Positions 24,401 to 38,051 of a stretch of DNA of 64,000 nt are shown one piece after another; the stretch's first letter is position 1, and the number at the start of each line of letters is the position of its first letter. The stretch is from Agriotes lineatus (taxonomy: Eukaryota > Arthropoda > Insecta > Coleoptera > Elateridae), in assembly GCA_940337035.1 (NCBI GenBank), contig CALNHX010002807.1, forward strand, positions 1 through 64,000. The letters are read 5' to 3'. The translations under genes were made by a program, and so were the position numbers. The notes beneath the pieces were generated by a model. It was not told the DNA's origin and ran no database searches. It was given only the letters and a program-made list of their open reading frames with translations.

Positions 24401-27400
24401 ACGTCCTAGATGTCCCATATGTCCCTAACGTTCTAGACGTCCTAGATGACCCATGCGTCCTTAACGTCCCAGACGTCCCAGATGCCCATATTTCCCTAAC
24501 GTCCCAGACGTCTCGGATGTCCCATATGGCCCATATGTCCCATTTGTCCTATTCGTCCCAGATGTCCCATATGTCCCATATATCTCTAATGTACCAGGCG
24601 TCCTAAATGTCCCATATGTCCTTAACGTCCCAGACGTGCCAGACGTCCTAGATGTCCCACATGTTCTTAACGTCCCAGACGTCCCAAGCGTCCTAGATGT
24701 CCCATATGTCCCTAACGTCCCAGACGTCCCATATGTCCCTAGCGTCCCAGACGTCCCAGATGCCCCATATGACCCATATGCCCATATTGTCTCAGACGTC
24801 CCAGATGTCCCATATGTTTCTAACGTCCCAGACGTCCCAGATGGCCCATATGTCCCTAACTTCCTAGACGTCCTAGATGTCTCATACGTCCTTAACGTCC
24901 CAGACGTCCCTGATGCCCTATATGTGCCTAACGTCCCATACGTACCAGATGTCCCATACGTCCCATACGCCCCTAACGTCCCAGACGTCCCAGACGTCCC
25001 AGATGCCCCATATGTCCCATATGTCCCTAATGTCCCAGGCGTCCTAGATGTTCCATATGTCCCTAACGTCCCAGACGTCCCAGACGTCCTAGATGTTCCA
25101 TATGTCCCTAACGTCCTAGATGTCCCAAATGTGCCATATGTCCCTAATGTCCCTAATGTCCCAGACGTCCAAAATGTCCCATATGGCCCTAACGTCCCAG
25201 ACGTCCTAGATGTCCCATATGTCCCTAACGTTCTAGACGTCCTAGATGACCCATGCGTCCTTAACGTCCCAGACGTCCCAGATGCCCCATATTTCCCTAA
25301 CGTCCCAGACGTCTCAGATGTCCCATATGTTCCATATGTCCCATTTGTCCTAGGCGTCCCAGATGTCCCATATGTCCCATATATCCCTAATGTACCAGGC
25401 GTCTTAAATGTCCCATATGTCCTTAACGTCCCAGACGTGCCAGACGTCCTAGATGTCCCACATGTTCTTAACGTCCCAGACGTCCCAAGCGTCCTAGATG
25501 TCCCATATGTCCCTAACGTCCCAGACGTCCCAGACGTCCCATATGTCCCTAACGTCCCACACGTCCCAGATGTCCCATATGTTTCTAACGTCCCAGACGT
25601 CCCAGATGTCCCATATGTCCCTAACTTCCTAGACGTCCTAGATGTCTCATACGTCCTTAACGTCCCAGACGTCCCTGATGCCCTATATGTGCCTAACGTC
25701 CCATACGTACCAGATGTCCAATACGTCCCATACGCCCCTAACGTCCCAGACGTCCCAGACGTCCCAGATGCCCCATATGTCCCATATGTCCCTAATGTCC
25801 CAGGCGTCCTAGATGTTCCATATGTCCCTAACGTCCCAGACGTCCTAGATGTCCTACATGTCCCTAACGTCCCAGACGTCCCAGATGTTCCATATGTGCC
25901 TAACGTCCCAGACGTCCTAGATGTCCAATATGTCCCTAACGTACCAGACGTCCCAGATGTTCCATATGTCCCTAACGTCCCAGATGTCCCAAATGTGCCA
26001 TATGTCCCTAATGTCCCTAATGTTCCAGACGTCCCAAATGTCCAATATGTCTTTAACGTCCCAGACGTCCTAGATGTCCCATATGTGCCTAACGTCCTAG
26101 ACGTCCTAGATGTCCCATACGTCCTTAACGTCCCAGACGTCCCTGATGCCCCATATTTCCCTAACGTTTCAGACGTCCCAGATGTCCCATATGTCCCATA
26201 TGTCCCATATGTCAATAATGTCCCAGGCGTCCTAAATGTCCCATATGTCCTTAACTTCCCAGACGTCCCAGGCGTCCTAGATGCCCCATATGTCCTTAAC
26301 GTCTCAGACGTCCCAGATGTCCCATATGTCCCTAACGTCCCAGACGTCTCAGATGTCCCATATGTCCCATATGTCCCTAATGTCCCAGGCGTCCTAGATG
26401 TTCCATATGTCCCTAACGTCCCAGACATCCTAAATGTCCTATATGTCCCTAACGTCCCAGACGTCCCTGATGCCCCATATTTCCCTAACGTCCCAGACGT
26501 CCCAGATGTCCCATATGTCCCATATGTCCCATATGTCCCTAATATCCCAGGCGTCCTAAATGTCCCATATGTCCTTAACTTCCCAGACGTCCCAGGCGTC
26601 CTAGATGTCCCATATGTCCTTAACGTCTCAGACGTCCCAGATGTCCCATATGTCCCTAACGTCCCAGACGTCTCAGATGTCCCATATGTCCCATATGTCC
26701 CTAATGTCCCAGGCGTCCTAAATGTCCCATATGTCCTTAACTTCCCAGACGTCCAAGGCGTCCTAGATTTCCCATATGTCCTTAACGTCTCAGACGTCCC
26801 AGATGTCCCATTTGTCCCATTTGTCCCTCACGTCCAAGACGTCTCAGATGTCCCATATGTCCCATATGTCCCTAATGTCCCAGGAGTCTTAGATGTTCCA
26901 TATGTCCTTAACGTCTCAGACGTCCCAGATGTCTCATATGTCCCATATGTCCCTAATGTCCCAGGCGTCCTAGATGTTTCATTTGTCCCTAACGTCCCAG
27001 ACGTCCTAAATGTCCCATATGTCCCTAACGTCCCAGCCGTCCCAGTTGTCCCGTATGTTCCTAACGTCCCAGACGTCCCAGACGCCCTAGATGTCCCTTT
27101 CGTCCCAGACGTCCCAGACGTCCTAGATGTCCCATACGTCCCTAACGTCCCAGACGTCCTAGATGTCCTATATGTAGCTAACGTCCTAAACGTCCTAGAT
27201 GTCCTATATGTCCCTAACGTCCCAGACGTCCCAGATGTACCATATATCCCTAACGTCCCAGACGTCCCAGACGTCCTAGCTGTCCCGTATGTCCCTAACG
27301 TCCCAGACGTCCCAGACGTCCTAGATGTCCCATATGTCCCTAACGTCCTAGATGTCGTATATGTCCCTAACGTCCCAGACGTCCTAGATGTCCTATATGT

Positions 27401-29150
27401 CCTTAACGTCCCAGACGTCCCAGACGTCCTAGATGTCCCATATGTCCCTAATGTCCCAGACGTCCTAGATGTCCTATATGTCCCTAACGTCCCAGACGTC
27501 CCAGATGTCCCATATGTCCCTAACGTCCCATACGTCCCAGATGGCCCATATGTTTCTAACGTCCCTGACGGCCTAGATGTCCCATATGTCCCTAACGTCC
27601 TAGATGTCCCAAATGTGCCATATGTCCCTAATGTCCCTAATGTCCCAGACGTCCCAAATGTCTTATATGGCCCTAACGTCCCAGACGTCCTAGATGTCCC
27701 ATATGTCCCTAACGTTCTAGACGTCCTAGATGACCCATGCGTCCTTAACGTCCCAGACGTCCCAGATGCCCCATATTTCCCTAACGTCCCAGACGTCTCA
27801 GATGTCCCATATGGCCCATATGTCCCATTTGTCCTATTCGTCCCAGATGTCCCATATGTCCCATATATCCCTAATGTACCAGGCGTCCTAAATGTCCCAT
27901 ATGTCCTTAACGTCCCAGACGTGCCAGACGTCCTAGATGTCCCACATGTTCTTAACGTCCCAGACGTCCCAAGCGTCCTAGATGTCCCATATGTCCCTAA
28001 CGTCCCAGACGTCCCAGACGTCCCATATGTCCCTAACGTCCCACACGTCCCAGATGTCCCATATGTTTCTAACGTCCCAGACGTCCCAGATGTCCCATAT
28101 GTCCCTAACTTCCTAGACGTCCTAGATGTCTCATACGTCCTTAACGTCCCAGACGTCCCTGATGCCCAATATGTGCCTAACGTCCCATACGTACCAGATG
28201 TCCCATACGTCCCATACGCCCCTAACGTCCCAGACGTCCCAGACGTCCCAGATGCCCCATATGTCCCATATGTCCCTAATGTCCCAGGCGTCCTAGATGT
28301 TCCATATGTCCCTAACGTCCCAGACGTCCCAGACGTCCTAGATGTTCCATATGTCCCTAACGTCCCAGACGTCCTAGATGTCCTACATGTCCCTAACGTC
28401 CCAGACGTCCCAGATGTTCCATATGTCCCTAATGTCCTAGGCGTCCTAAATGTCTTATATGTCCTTAACGTCCCAGACGTTCCAGACGTACTAGATGTCC
28501 CATATGTCCTTAACGTCTCAGACGTCTCAGATGTCCCATATGTCCCATATGTCCCTAATGTCCCAGGCGTCCTAAATGTCCCATATGTCCTTACAGTCCC
28601 AGACGTCCCAGACGTCCTAGATGTCCTATTTGTCCCTAACGTCCTAGACGTCCCAGACGTCCCAGATGTCCCATATGTACCTAATGTCCCAGGCGTCCCT
28701 GATGTCCCATATGTCCCTAATGTCCCAGGCAACCTAAATTTCCCATATTTCAACGTCCCAGACGTTCCAGACGTCCTAGATGTCACATATGTCCTTAACC
28801 TCCTCGATGTCCCAGATGTCCCATATGTCCCATATGTCCCTAATGTCCCAGGCGTCCTAAATGTTTAATATGTTTCTAACGTCCCAGATGTCCTAAATGT
28901 CCCATATGTAACTAACGTCCCAGACGTCCCAGATGTCCCATATGTCCCTAACGTCCCAGACGTCCCAGATGTCCCATATGTCCCATATGTCCCATATGTC
29001 CCTAATGTCCCAGGCGTCCTAAATGTCCCATATGTCCTTAACTTCCCAGACGTCCAAGGCGTCCTAGATGTCCCATATGTCCTTAACGTCTCAGACGTCC
29101 CAGATGTCCCATATGTCCCTCACGTCCCAGACGTCTCAGATGTCCCATAT
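24401..29150. repeat. Satellite array, right-type higher-order units
   Basis: Array only. The word GATGACCCATGCGTCC occurs at 24445, 25245 and near 27728, marking recurring subunits; the first two are 800 bases apart. The order around 25900-28500 recurs near 38920-41500. An 8-mer at about 24484 shifts the register once. Long stretches are in uninterrupted register, including about 4.2 kb ending at a TAA at 28866. Confidence 0.75.
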
Positions 29151-32100
29151 GTCCCATATGTCCCTAATGTCCCAGGAGTCTTAGATGTTCCATATGTCCT
29201 TAACGGCTCAGACGTCCCAGTAGTCTCATATGTCCCATATGTCCCTAATGTCCCAGGCGTACTAGATGTTTCATTTGTCCCTAACGTCCCAGACGTCCTA
29301 AATGTCCCATATGTCCATAACGTCCCAGCCGTCCCAGTTGTCCCGTATGTTCCTAACGTCCCAGACGTCCCAGACGCCCTAGATGTCCCTATCGTCCCAG
29401 ACGTCCCAGACGTCCTAGATGTCCCATACGTCCCTAACGTCCCAGACGTCCTAGATGTCCTATATGTACCTAACGTCCCAGACGTCCTAGATGTCCTATT
29501 TGTCCCTAACGTCCTAAACGTCCTAGATGTCCTATATGTCCCTAACGTCCCAGACGTCCCAGATGTACCATATGTCCCTAACGTCCCAGACGTCCCAGAC
29601 GTCCTAGCTGTCCCGTATGTCCCTAACGTCCCAGACGTCCCAGACGTCCTAGATGTCCCATATGTCCCTAATGTCCCAGACGTCCTAGATGTCGTATATG
29701 TCCCTAACGTCCCAGACGTCCTAGATGTCCTATATGTCCTTAACGTCCCAGACGTCCCAGACGTCCTAGATGTCCCATATGTCCCTAATGTCCCAGACGT
29801 CCTAGATGTCCTATATGTCCCTAACGTCCCAGACGTCCCAGATGTCCCATATGTCCCTAACGTCCCATACGTCCCAGATGGCCCATATGTTTCTAACGTC
29901 CCTGACGGCCTAGATGTCCCATATGTCCTTAACCTCCCCGACGTCCCAGATGTCCCATATGTCCCATATGTCCCTAATGTCCCAGGCGTCCTAAATGTTT
30001 AATATGTTTCTAACGTCCCAGATGTCCTAAATGTCCCATATGTCCCTAATATCCCAGGCGTCCTAAATGTTTAATATGTCCCTAACGTCCCCGACGTCCA
30101 AGATGTCCCATATGTCCCTAACGTCCCAAACGTCCCAGATGTCTCATATGTCCCATATGTCTCTAATGTCCCAGGCGTCCTAGATGTCCCATATGTCCCT
30201 AACGTTCTAGACGTCCTAGATGACCCATGCGTCCTTAACGTCCCAGACGTCCCAGATGCCCCATATTTCCCTAACGTCCCAGACGTCTCAGATGTCCCAT
30301 ATGTCCCATATCTCCCATTTGTCCTAGGCGTCCCAGATGTCCCATATATCCCTAATGTACCAGGCGTCCTAAATGTCCCATATGTCCTTAACGTCCCAGA
30401 CGTGCCAGACGTCCTAGATGTCCCATATGACCCTAACGTCCCAGACGACCCAGACGTCCCATATGTCCCTAACGTCCCAAACGTCCCAGATGCCCCATAT
30501 GACCCATATGCCCATAATGTCTCAGACGTCCCAGATGTCCCATACGTTTCTAACGTCCCAGACGTCCCAGATGTCCCATATGTCCCTAACTTCCTAGACG
30601 TCCTAGATGTCTCATACGTCCTTAACGTCCCAGACGTCCCTGATGCCCTATATGTGCCTAACGTCCCATACGTACCAGATGTCCCATACGTCCCATACGC
30701 CCCTAACGTCCCAGACGTCCCAGATGCCCCATATGTCCCATATGTCCCTAATGTCCCAGGCGTCCTAGATGTTCCATATGTCCCTCACGTCCCAGACGTC
30801 TCAGATGTCCCATATGTCCCATATGTCCCTAATGTCCCAGGAGTCTTAGATGTTCCATATGTCCCTAACGTCCTAGATGTCCCATATGTCCCATATGTCC
30901 CTAATGTCCCAGGCGTCATAGATGTTCCATATGTCCTTCACGTCCCAGACGTCTCAGATGTCCCATATGACCCATATGTCCCTAATGTCCCAGGCGTCCT
31001 AGATGTTCCATATGTCCCTAACGTCCCAGACGTCTCAGATGTCCCATATGTCCCATATGTCCCTAATGTCCCAGGCGTCCTAGATGTCCCATATGTCCCT
31101 AACGTCCCAGACGTCTCACATGTCCCATATGTCCCATATGTCCCTAATGTCCCAGGCGTCCTAAATGTCCCATATGTCCTTAACTTCCCAGACGTCCAAG
31201 GCGTCCTAGATTTCCCATATGTCCTTAACGTCTCAGACGTCCCAGATGTCCCATTTGTCCCTCACGTCCCAGACGTCTCAGATGTCCCATATGTCCTATA
31301 TGTCCCTAATGTCCCAGGAGTCTTAGATGTTCCATATGTCCTTAACGTCTCAGACGTCCCAGATGTCTCATATGTCCCATATGTCCCTAATGTCCCAGGC
31401 GTCCTAGATGTTTCATTTGTCCCTAACGTCCCAGACGTCCTAAATGTCCCATATGTCCCTAACGTCCCAGCCGTCCCAGTTGTCCCGTATGTTCCTAACG
31501 TCCCAGACGTCCCAGACGCCCTAGATGTCCCTTTCGTCCCAGACGTCCCAGACGTCCTAGATGTCCCATACGTCCCTAACGTCCCAGACGTCCTAGATGT
31601 CCTATATGTACCTAACGTCCTAAACGTCCTAGATGTCCTATATGTCCCTAACGTCCCAGACGTCCCAGATGTACCATATGTCCCTAACGTCCCAGACGTC
31701 CCAGACGTCCTAGCTGTCCCGTATGTCCCTAACGTCCCAGACGTCCCAGACGTCCTAGATGTCCCAAATGTCCTTAACGTCCCAGACTTCCTAGATGTCG
31801 TATATGTCCCTAACGTCCCAGACGTCCTAGATGTCCTATATGTCCTTAACGTCCCAGACGTCCCAGACGTCCTAGATGTCCCATATGTCCTTAATGTCCC
31901 AGACGTCCTAGATGTCGTATATGTCCCTAACGTCCCAGACGTCCCAGATGTCCCATATGTCCTTAACGTCCCATACGTCCCAGATGGCCCAAATGTTTCT
32001 AACGTCCCTGACGGCCTAGATGTCCCATATGTCCCTAACGTCCTAGATGTCCCAAATGTGCCATATGTCCCTAATGTCCCTAATGTCCCAGACGTCCCAA

Positions 32101-35100
32101 ATGTCCCATATGGCCCTAACGTCCCAGACGTCCTAGATGTCCCATATGTCCCTAACGTTCTAGACGTCCTAGATGACCCATGCGTCCTTAACGTCCCAGA
32201 CGTCCCAGATGCCCCATATTTCCCTAACGTCCCAGACGTCTCAGATGTCCCATATGGCCCATATGTCCCATTTGTCCTATTCGTCCCAGATGTTCCATAT
32301 GTCCCATATATCCCTAATGTACCAGGCGTCCTAAATGTCCCATATGTCCTTAACGTCCCAGACGTGCCAGACGTCCTAGATGTCCCACATGTTCTTAACG
32401 TCCCAGACGTCCCAAGCGTCCTAGATGTCCCATATGTCCCTAACGTCCCAGACGTCCCAGACGTCCCATATGTCCCTAACGTCCCAGACGTCCCAGATGC
32501 CCCATATGACCCATATGCCCATATTGTCTCAGACGTCCCAGATGTCCCATATGTTTCTAACGTCCCAGACGTCCCAGATGGCCCATATGTCCCTAACTTC
32601 CTAGACGTCCTAGATGTCTCATACGTCCTTAACGTCCCAGACGTCCCTGATGCCCTATATGTGCCTAACGTCCCATACGTTCCAGATGTCCCATACGTCC
32701 CATACGCCCCTAACGTCCCAGACGTCCCAGACGTCCCAGATGCCCCATATGTCCCATATGTCCCTAATGTTCCAGGCGTCCTAGATGTTCCATATGTCCC
32801 TAACGTCCCAGACGTCCCAGACGTCCTAGTTGTTCCATATGTCCCTAACGTCCTAGATGTCCCAAATGTGCCATATGTCCCTAATGTCCCTAATGTCCCA
32901 GACGTCCCAAATGTCCCATATGGCCATAACGTCCCAGACGTCCTAGATGTCCCATATGTCCCTAACGTTCTAGACGTCCTAGATGACCCATGCGTCCTTA
33001 ACGTCCCAGACGTCCCAGATGCCCCATATTTCCCTAACGTCCCAGACGTCTCAGATGTCCCATATGTTCCATATGTCCCATTTGTCCTAGGCGTCCCAGA
33101 TGTCCCATATGTCCCATATATCCCTAATGTACCAGGCGTCTTAAATGTCCCATATGTCCTTAACGTCCCAGACGTGCCAGACGTCCTAGATGTCCCACAT
33201 GTTCTTAACGTCCCAGACGTCCCAAGCGTCCTAGATGTCCCATATGTCCCTAACGTCCCAGACGTCCCAGACGTCCCATATGTCCCTAACGTCCCACACG
33301 TCCCAGATGTCCCATATGTTTCTAACGTCCCAGACGTCCCAGATGTCCCATATGTCCCTAACTTCCTAGACGTCCTAGATGTCTCATACGTCCTTAACGT
33401 CCCAGACGTCCCTGGTGCCCTATATGTGCCTAACGTCCCATACGTACCAGATGTCCCATACGTCCCATACGCCCCTAACGTCCCAGACGTCCCAGACGTC
33501 CCAGATGCCCCATATGTCCCATATGTCCCTAATGTCCCAGGCGTCCTAGATGTTCCATATGTCCCTAACGTCCCAGACGTCCTAGATGTCCTACATGTCC
33601 CTAACGTCCCAGACGTCCCAGATGTTCCATATGTCCCTAACGTCCCAGACGTCCTAGATGTCCCATATGTCCCTAACGTACCAGACGTCCCAGATGTTCC
33701 ATATGTCCCTAACGTCCCAGATGTCCCAAATGTGCCATATGTCCCTAATGTCCCTAATGTTCCAGACGTCCCAAATGTCCAATATGTCTTTAACGTCCCA
33801 GACGTCCTAGATGTCCCATATGTCCCTAACGTCCTAGACGTCCTAGATGTCCCATACGTCCTTAACGTCCCAGACGTCCCTGATGCCCCATATTTCCCTA
33901 ACGTTTCAGACGTCCCAGATGTCCCATATGTCCCATATGTCCCATATGTTCCTAATGTCCCAGGCGTCCTAAATGTCCCATATGTCCTTAACTTCCCAGA
34001 CGTCCCAGGCGTCCTAGATGCCCCATATGTCCTTAACGTCTCAGACGTCCCAGATGTCCCATATTTCCCTAACGTCCCAGACGTCTCAGATGTCCCATAT
34101 GTCCCATATGTCCCTAATGTCCCAGGCGTCCTAGATGTTCCATATGTCCCTAACGTCCCAGACATCCTAAATGTCCTATATGTCCCTAACGTCCCAGACG
34201 TCCCTGATGCCCCATATTTCCCTAACGTCCCAGACGTCCCAGGTGTCCCATATGTCCCATATGTCCCATATGTCCCTAATATCCCAGGCGTCCTAAATGT
34301 CCCATATGTCCTTAACTTCCCAGACGTCCCAGGCGTCCTAGATGTCCCATATGTCCTTAACGTCTCAGACGTCCCAGATGTCCCATATGTCCCTAACGTC
34401 CCAGACGTCTCAGATGTCCCATATGTCCCATATGTCCCTAATGTCCCAGGCGTCCTAGATGTCCCATATGTCCCTAACGTCCCAGACGTCTCAGATGTCC
34501 CATATGTCCCATATGTCCCTAATGTCCCAGGCGTCCTAAATGTCCCATATGTCCTTAACTTCCCAGACGTCCAAGGCGTCCTAGATTTCCCATATGTCCT
34601 TAACGTCTCAGACGTCCCAGATGTCCCATTTGTCCCATTTGTCCCTCACGTCCCAGACGTCTCAGATGTCCCATATGTCCCATATGTCCCTAATGTCCCA
34701 GGAGTCTTAGATGTTCCATATGTCCTTAACGTCTCAGACGTCCCAGATGTCTCATATGTCCCATATGTCCCTAATGTCCCAGGCGTCCTAGATGTTTCAT
34801 TTGTCCCTAACGTCCCAGACGTCCTAAATGTCCCATATGTCCCTAACGTCCCAGCCGTCCCAGTTGTCCCGTATGTTCCTAACGTCCCAGACGTCCCAGA
34901 CGCCCTAGATGTCCCTTTCGTCCCAGACGTCCCAGACGTCCTAGATGTCCCATACGTCCCTAACGTCCCAGACGTCCTAGATGTCCTATATGTAGCTAAC
35001 GTCCTAAACGTCCTAGATGTCCTATATGTCCCTAACGTCCCAGACGTCCCAGATGTACCATATGTCCCTAACGTCCCAGACGTCCCAGACGTCCTAGCTG

Positions 35101-35197
35101 TCCCGTATGTCCCTAACGTCCCAGACGTCCCAGACGTACTAGATGTCCCATATGTCCCTAACGTCCCAGACGTCCTAGATGTCGTATATGTCCCTAA
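29151..35197. repeat. Satellite block that recurs about 29.5 kb downstream
   Basis: Landmarks here recur at a constant offset of 29455: the GTAGTC word at 29220, the TAA codons at 30000 and 30072, and the unit run starting near 30402. After a 306-bp local duplication in the downstream copy the offset is about 29.77 kb, still recognisable at 34165. The block also matches 53130-55050. It ends in a GTCCCTAAC unit broken after its eighth base by the LINE. Confidence 0.8.
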
Positions 35198-35198
35198 A

Positions 35199-38051
35199 AA
35201 AGTAAACTCTAATTTTATTAAAGTATATTGTCAAAACGTAAGAGGTATGCGAACTAAAATTAATGAATTTCTTGTGAATTGTTTAATTTGTGATTATGAC
35301 GTTATAATGCTAACTGAAACCTGGTTGTGTGACGATTTAATTAATAGTGAACTTTTTCCTAATTGCTATAATGTCTACCGGACGGATAGGAACTCGTTTA
35401 ATAGTAAAAAATCCATTGGCGGTGGTGTACTTATTGCAATTCGTGCTAACTTATCTTCTATTAAAATTGACAGTAACTACGCAGAACTTGAAGAAGTATG
35501 GGCATGTGTACACGCAAACGATCTTACTTACGTTTTTGGCTGTATCTATGTACCACCTCTATCCAACATCGATGTGTATCGTGATCACTCTAGATCGACT
35601 GAGCAGATTATGGAAAAGTTCCATGGTGCTCCCATCTGTGTTTATGGCGATTACAATCTCCCTAATATTCGCTGGACGACCAATAGCGACGGCGATGTGG
35701 CTGCTGAAGGCGAAGTAAGTCTGAGAGCACAGTGCATCATCGATACATTCGCATTTTTAGATCTTCATCAATTCAACACTATTAGAAACAGTAACAATAA
35801 TGTGTTGGACCTGATTTTTTCCAATGTTGACCGCTTAGCTGTAGATTTTAGCGACTTTTATTTATTACCTCCAGATGCTCATCACCCTCCACTTTCCTTT
35901 AATTATCCCTTGTCTGTGAAGTATAAGAACTTAATTAATGCCAATCACTGGAAATATGATTTTAAAAACTGTAATTATGTAGGTTTAAACGATTATCTTT
36001 CTAACATACATTGGAATGTGATATTAAGCAATGATATTAATTCTTCAGTCGATTTGTTCTATAGCATCTTATACGATGCTATTGATAAATTTGCACCCAA
36101 ACGTTTTTGCAAGTCAGATACATTTCCAATATGGTTTTCCTCAAAGACAAAACGCCTCATAAGAGATAAAAATAAAGCGTATAATTCAATAAAAAAAAGT
36201 CATAGTGACGCTCTCATCGCGAAGTACAAGCAACTTCGTTCTGAGTCGAAAATATCTATTAGAACTGACTACGACAGGTTTCTCGCTACTATTCAGGATG
36301 GTGTAAATAAAGGTAATGTTAAGTCATTCTGGAATTTCGTTAATAGTAAAAGAAATTCGTCTGCCATTCCAAACATTATATTTCATGATAATCTACATTC
36401 ATCTGATGGCCACGAAATTGCAGACCTCTTTGCAAATTATTTCAGTTCTGTGTACTCCAAAAATGAAGGACAACCCTACACCGTTAATGAGAGTTTTTAT
36501 AACAATTACAATGTGAATCTGCATAATCTTCAATTTTCTACCGATTCTGTATTTCACAAACTGGTATCCTTGGATGCTTCCAAAGGTAGTGGGCCTGACA
36601 ATATTCCTCCAGTTCTTTTAAAAATGTGTAGCCCTTCGCTCGCTCTACCAATTTCAATCTTATTCAACGCCTCTCTGTCTTCTGGAAAATTTCCTGAAGC
36701 ATGGAAGCAAGCACATGTTATTCCTTTGTTTAAAACAGGCGATCGAAGTCTTGTGAAAAACTATCGCCCAATATCTATACTTTGTAGTTTAGGTAAGGTC
36801 ATCGAATCTCTTGTGACTGATGTATTATCATCTTCATTTAAAAACATAATATCTATAAACCAACACGGTTTCTTCAAAGCTAGGTCTACTTGTACCAATC
36901 TCGTCGAATATACAAATTTTATTCTATCTGCTTTTTCTCAGGAATATCAAGTCGACTCCATTTACACTGACTTTAGCAAAGCATTTGACCGCGTCGATCA
37001 TTGTGTCTTATTGCACAAACTTGAGCTGTATGGTATACATGGGTCACTACTGCTTTGGTTGGGTAGTTACTTACATGACCGTTTACAAGTTATTAAAGTT
37101 AATTCATTTTATTCTGATCCCTATCTAGCAACCTCCGGAGTACCACAGGGTTCTCATTTAGGACCCATACTGTTCTCAATATTTATTAATGATATTACCA
37201 ATTGCTTTCAATATAGCAACTGCCTGCTCTTCGCTGACGACTTAAAGCTTTTTTCTAGTGTCAATACCATCCATGATTGTCTTAATATCCAAAAAGATGT
37301 ATCGTCTCTTTACAATTGGTGTGTCGACAATTTAATGGAGTTTAACATTGGCAAATGTAAAGTGATCACATTCGCTAAAAAGAAGTCGACCATTCTGTTC
37401 AATTACTCCATCGGACTTTCAAATCTGGAAAGAGTGTCTACTGTTAATGACTTAGGCGTAACTTACTGCAGCGATATGAATTTTTCTGTTCATTTAGACA
37501 ATGTCGTAAACAAGTCTTTTAAAATGTGTGGCTTCATTAAAAGAAATACTCGCGATATGTCTAGTGTTACCTGCTTGTTGCTACTTTTTAATTCTCTTGT
37601 AAGAAGTACTCTAGAATACTGCTCTGTTGTGTGGTCTCCTGGGTATCAGTGTCATATTGATAGATTGGAACGGGTCCAGAAAAAATTTATTAATTACATT
37701 TTATTCAAAATGAACATAAACCATCATTCCTTGTCCTATAGTGAACGGTTGTCACTCACTGGTGTTAAATCGCTGGAGGCTAGACGAGATTGCCTTGACT
37801 GCATATTTGCATTTAAGGTTCTAAACTCCTTGACAGACACCCCAAATTTATTGTACCTTTTCGATTTTCGCATTCCATCTTATCATACTCGAACCAACGA
37901 TCTACTATGTACACCAACCTGTCGGTCTACTTATGAGCAGCATTCGTTTGTCAACCGTTTGGCCACTCTAGTTAACCATATCACACAGTATGTGGACTTC
38001 TTTAATCTTCGGCTACATCAATTCAAATGCAAATTGTTAACTTTAATTTAA
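35199..38051 (+). CDS. LINE ORF2: endonuclease-reverse transcriptase, 5' partial
   Basis: This encodes about 950 residues of the protein that nicks target DNA and copies the element's RNA at the nick. Numbering from 35199, the N-terminal endonuclease (about 1-235) shows QNVRG (Asn13), LTETW (Glu40), GDYN (Asp151, Asn153), LDLIFSN (203-209) and DAHHPPL (Asp226, His228/229). The reverse transcriptase (about 450-750) shows GSGPDNIP (463-470), NYRPISIL from 521, TDFSKAFD (Asp591), SGVPQGSHLGP (646-656) and FADDLKL (Asp680, Asp681). The C-terminus has the VQKKF-type region typical of these elements. No RNase H is seen. The true start codon is missing, and the first internal Met is at 35247. The frame has no stop or frameshift, so the insertion looks young. 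By chance it is continuous with the open Val-Pro-X frame of the array upstream, giving an apparent 2549-residue fusion that I do not regard as a designed gene. Codon use is AT-rich, unlike the array. Confidence 0.92.
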   Translation, partial: KVNSNFIKVYCQNVRGMRTKINEFLVNCLICDYDVIMLTETWLCDDLINSELFPNCYNVYRTDRNSFNSKKSIGGGVLIAIRANLSSIKIDSNYAELEEVWACVHANDLTYVFGCIYVPPLSNIDVYRDHSRSTEQIMEKFHGAPICVYGDYNLPNIRWTTNSDGDVAAEGEVSLRAQCIIDTFAFLDLHQFNTIRNSNNNVLDLIFSNVDRLAVDFSDFYLLPPDAHHPPLSFNYPLSVKYKNLINANHWKYDFKNCNYVGLNDYLSNIHWNVILSNDINSSVDLFYSILYDAIDKFAPKRFCKSDTFPIWFSSKTKRLIRDKNKAYNSIKKSHSDALIAKYKQLRSESKISIRTDYDRFLATIQDGVNKGNVKSFWNFVNSKRNSSAIPNIIFHDNLHSSDGHEIADLFANYFSSVYSKNEGQPYTVNESFYNNYNVNLHNLQFSTDSVFHKLVSLDASKGSGPDNIPPVLLKMCSPSLALPISILFNASLSSGKFPEAWKQAHVIPLFKTGDRSLVKNYRPISILCSLGKVIESLVTDVLSSSFKNIISINQHGFFKARSTCTNLVEYTNFILSAFSQEYQVDSIYTDFSKAFDRVDHCVLLHKLELYGIHGSLLLWLGSYLHDRLQVIKVNSFYSDPYLATSGVPQGSHLGPILFSIFINDITNCFQYSNCLLFADDLKLFSSVNTIHDCLNIQKDVSSLYNWCVDNLMEFNIGKCKVITFAKKKSTILFNYSIGLSNLERVSTVNDLGVTYCSDMNFSVHLDNVVNKSFKMCGFIKRNTRDMSSVTCLLLLFNSLVRSTLEYCSVVWSPGYQCHIDRLERVQKKFINYILFKMNINHHSLSYSERLSLTGVKSLEARRDCLDCIFAFKVLNSLTDTPNLLYLFDFRIPSYHTRTNDLLCTPTCRSTYEQHSFVNRLATLVNHITQYVDFFNLRLHQFKCKLLTLI

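Larger units (their letters stand above)
1..35197. repeat. Left arm of 9-bp satellite array
   Basis: The whole stretch is tandem 9-bp units starting with GTC on the + strand. The main unit types are GTCCCAGAC, GTCCTAGAT, GTCCCATAT and GTCCCTAAC, with variants such as GTCCCAGGC, GTCCTAAAT, GTCTCAGAT, GTCCTTAAC and GTCCCGTAT. The 9-bp register is held for kilobases, with only rare 8-bp or 6-bp units. The four commonest units together contain 13 C against 6 G, so the strand is strongly C-rich. Nothing unrelated to the array is visible anywhere in this arm. The long open frames on both strands follow from the 9-bp period: the + frame reads Val-Pro-Asp, Val-Leu-Asp, Val-Pro-Tyr, Val-Pro-Asn, and the - frame reads Gly-Thr-X. 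I do not call them genes. Confidence 0.97.

Noticed and set aside
1..35197. Telomeric repeat, because CCCTAAC occurs in many units
   Set aside because: The hexamer never occurs in tandem; it is one part of a 9-bp unit among other units.
35347..35718. 123-codon ORF in another frame inside the LINE
   Set aside because: It is a shadow of the endonuclease frame with no recognisable domain; the overlapping ORF2 frame carries all the catalytic motifs.
36316..36516. 66-codon ORF in another frame inside the LINE
   Set aside because: Shadow frame within ORF2, short and without any recognisable feature.
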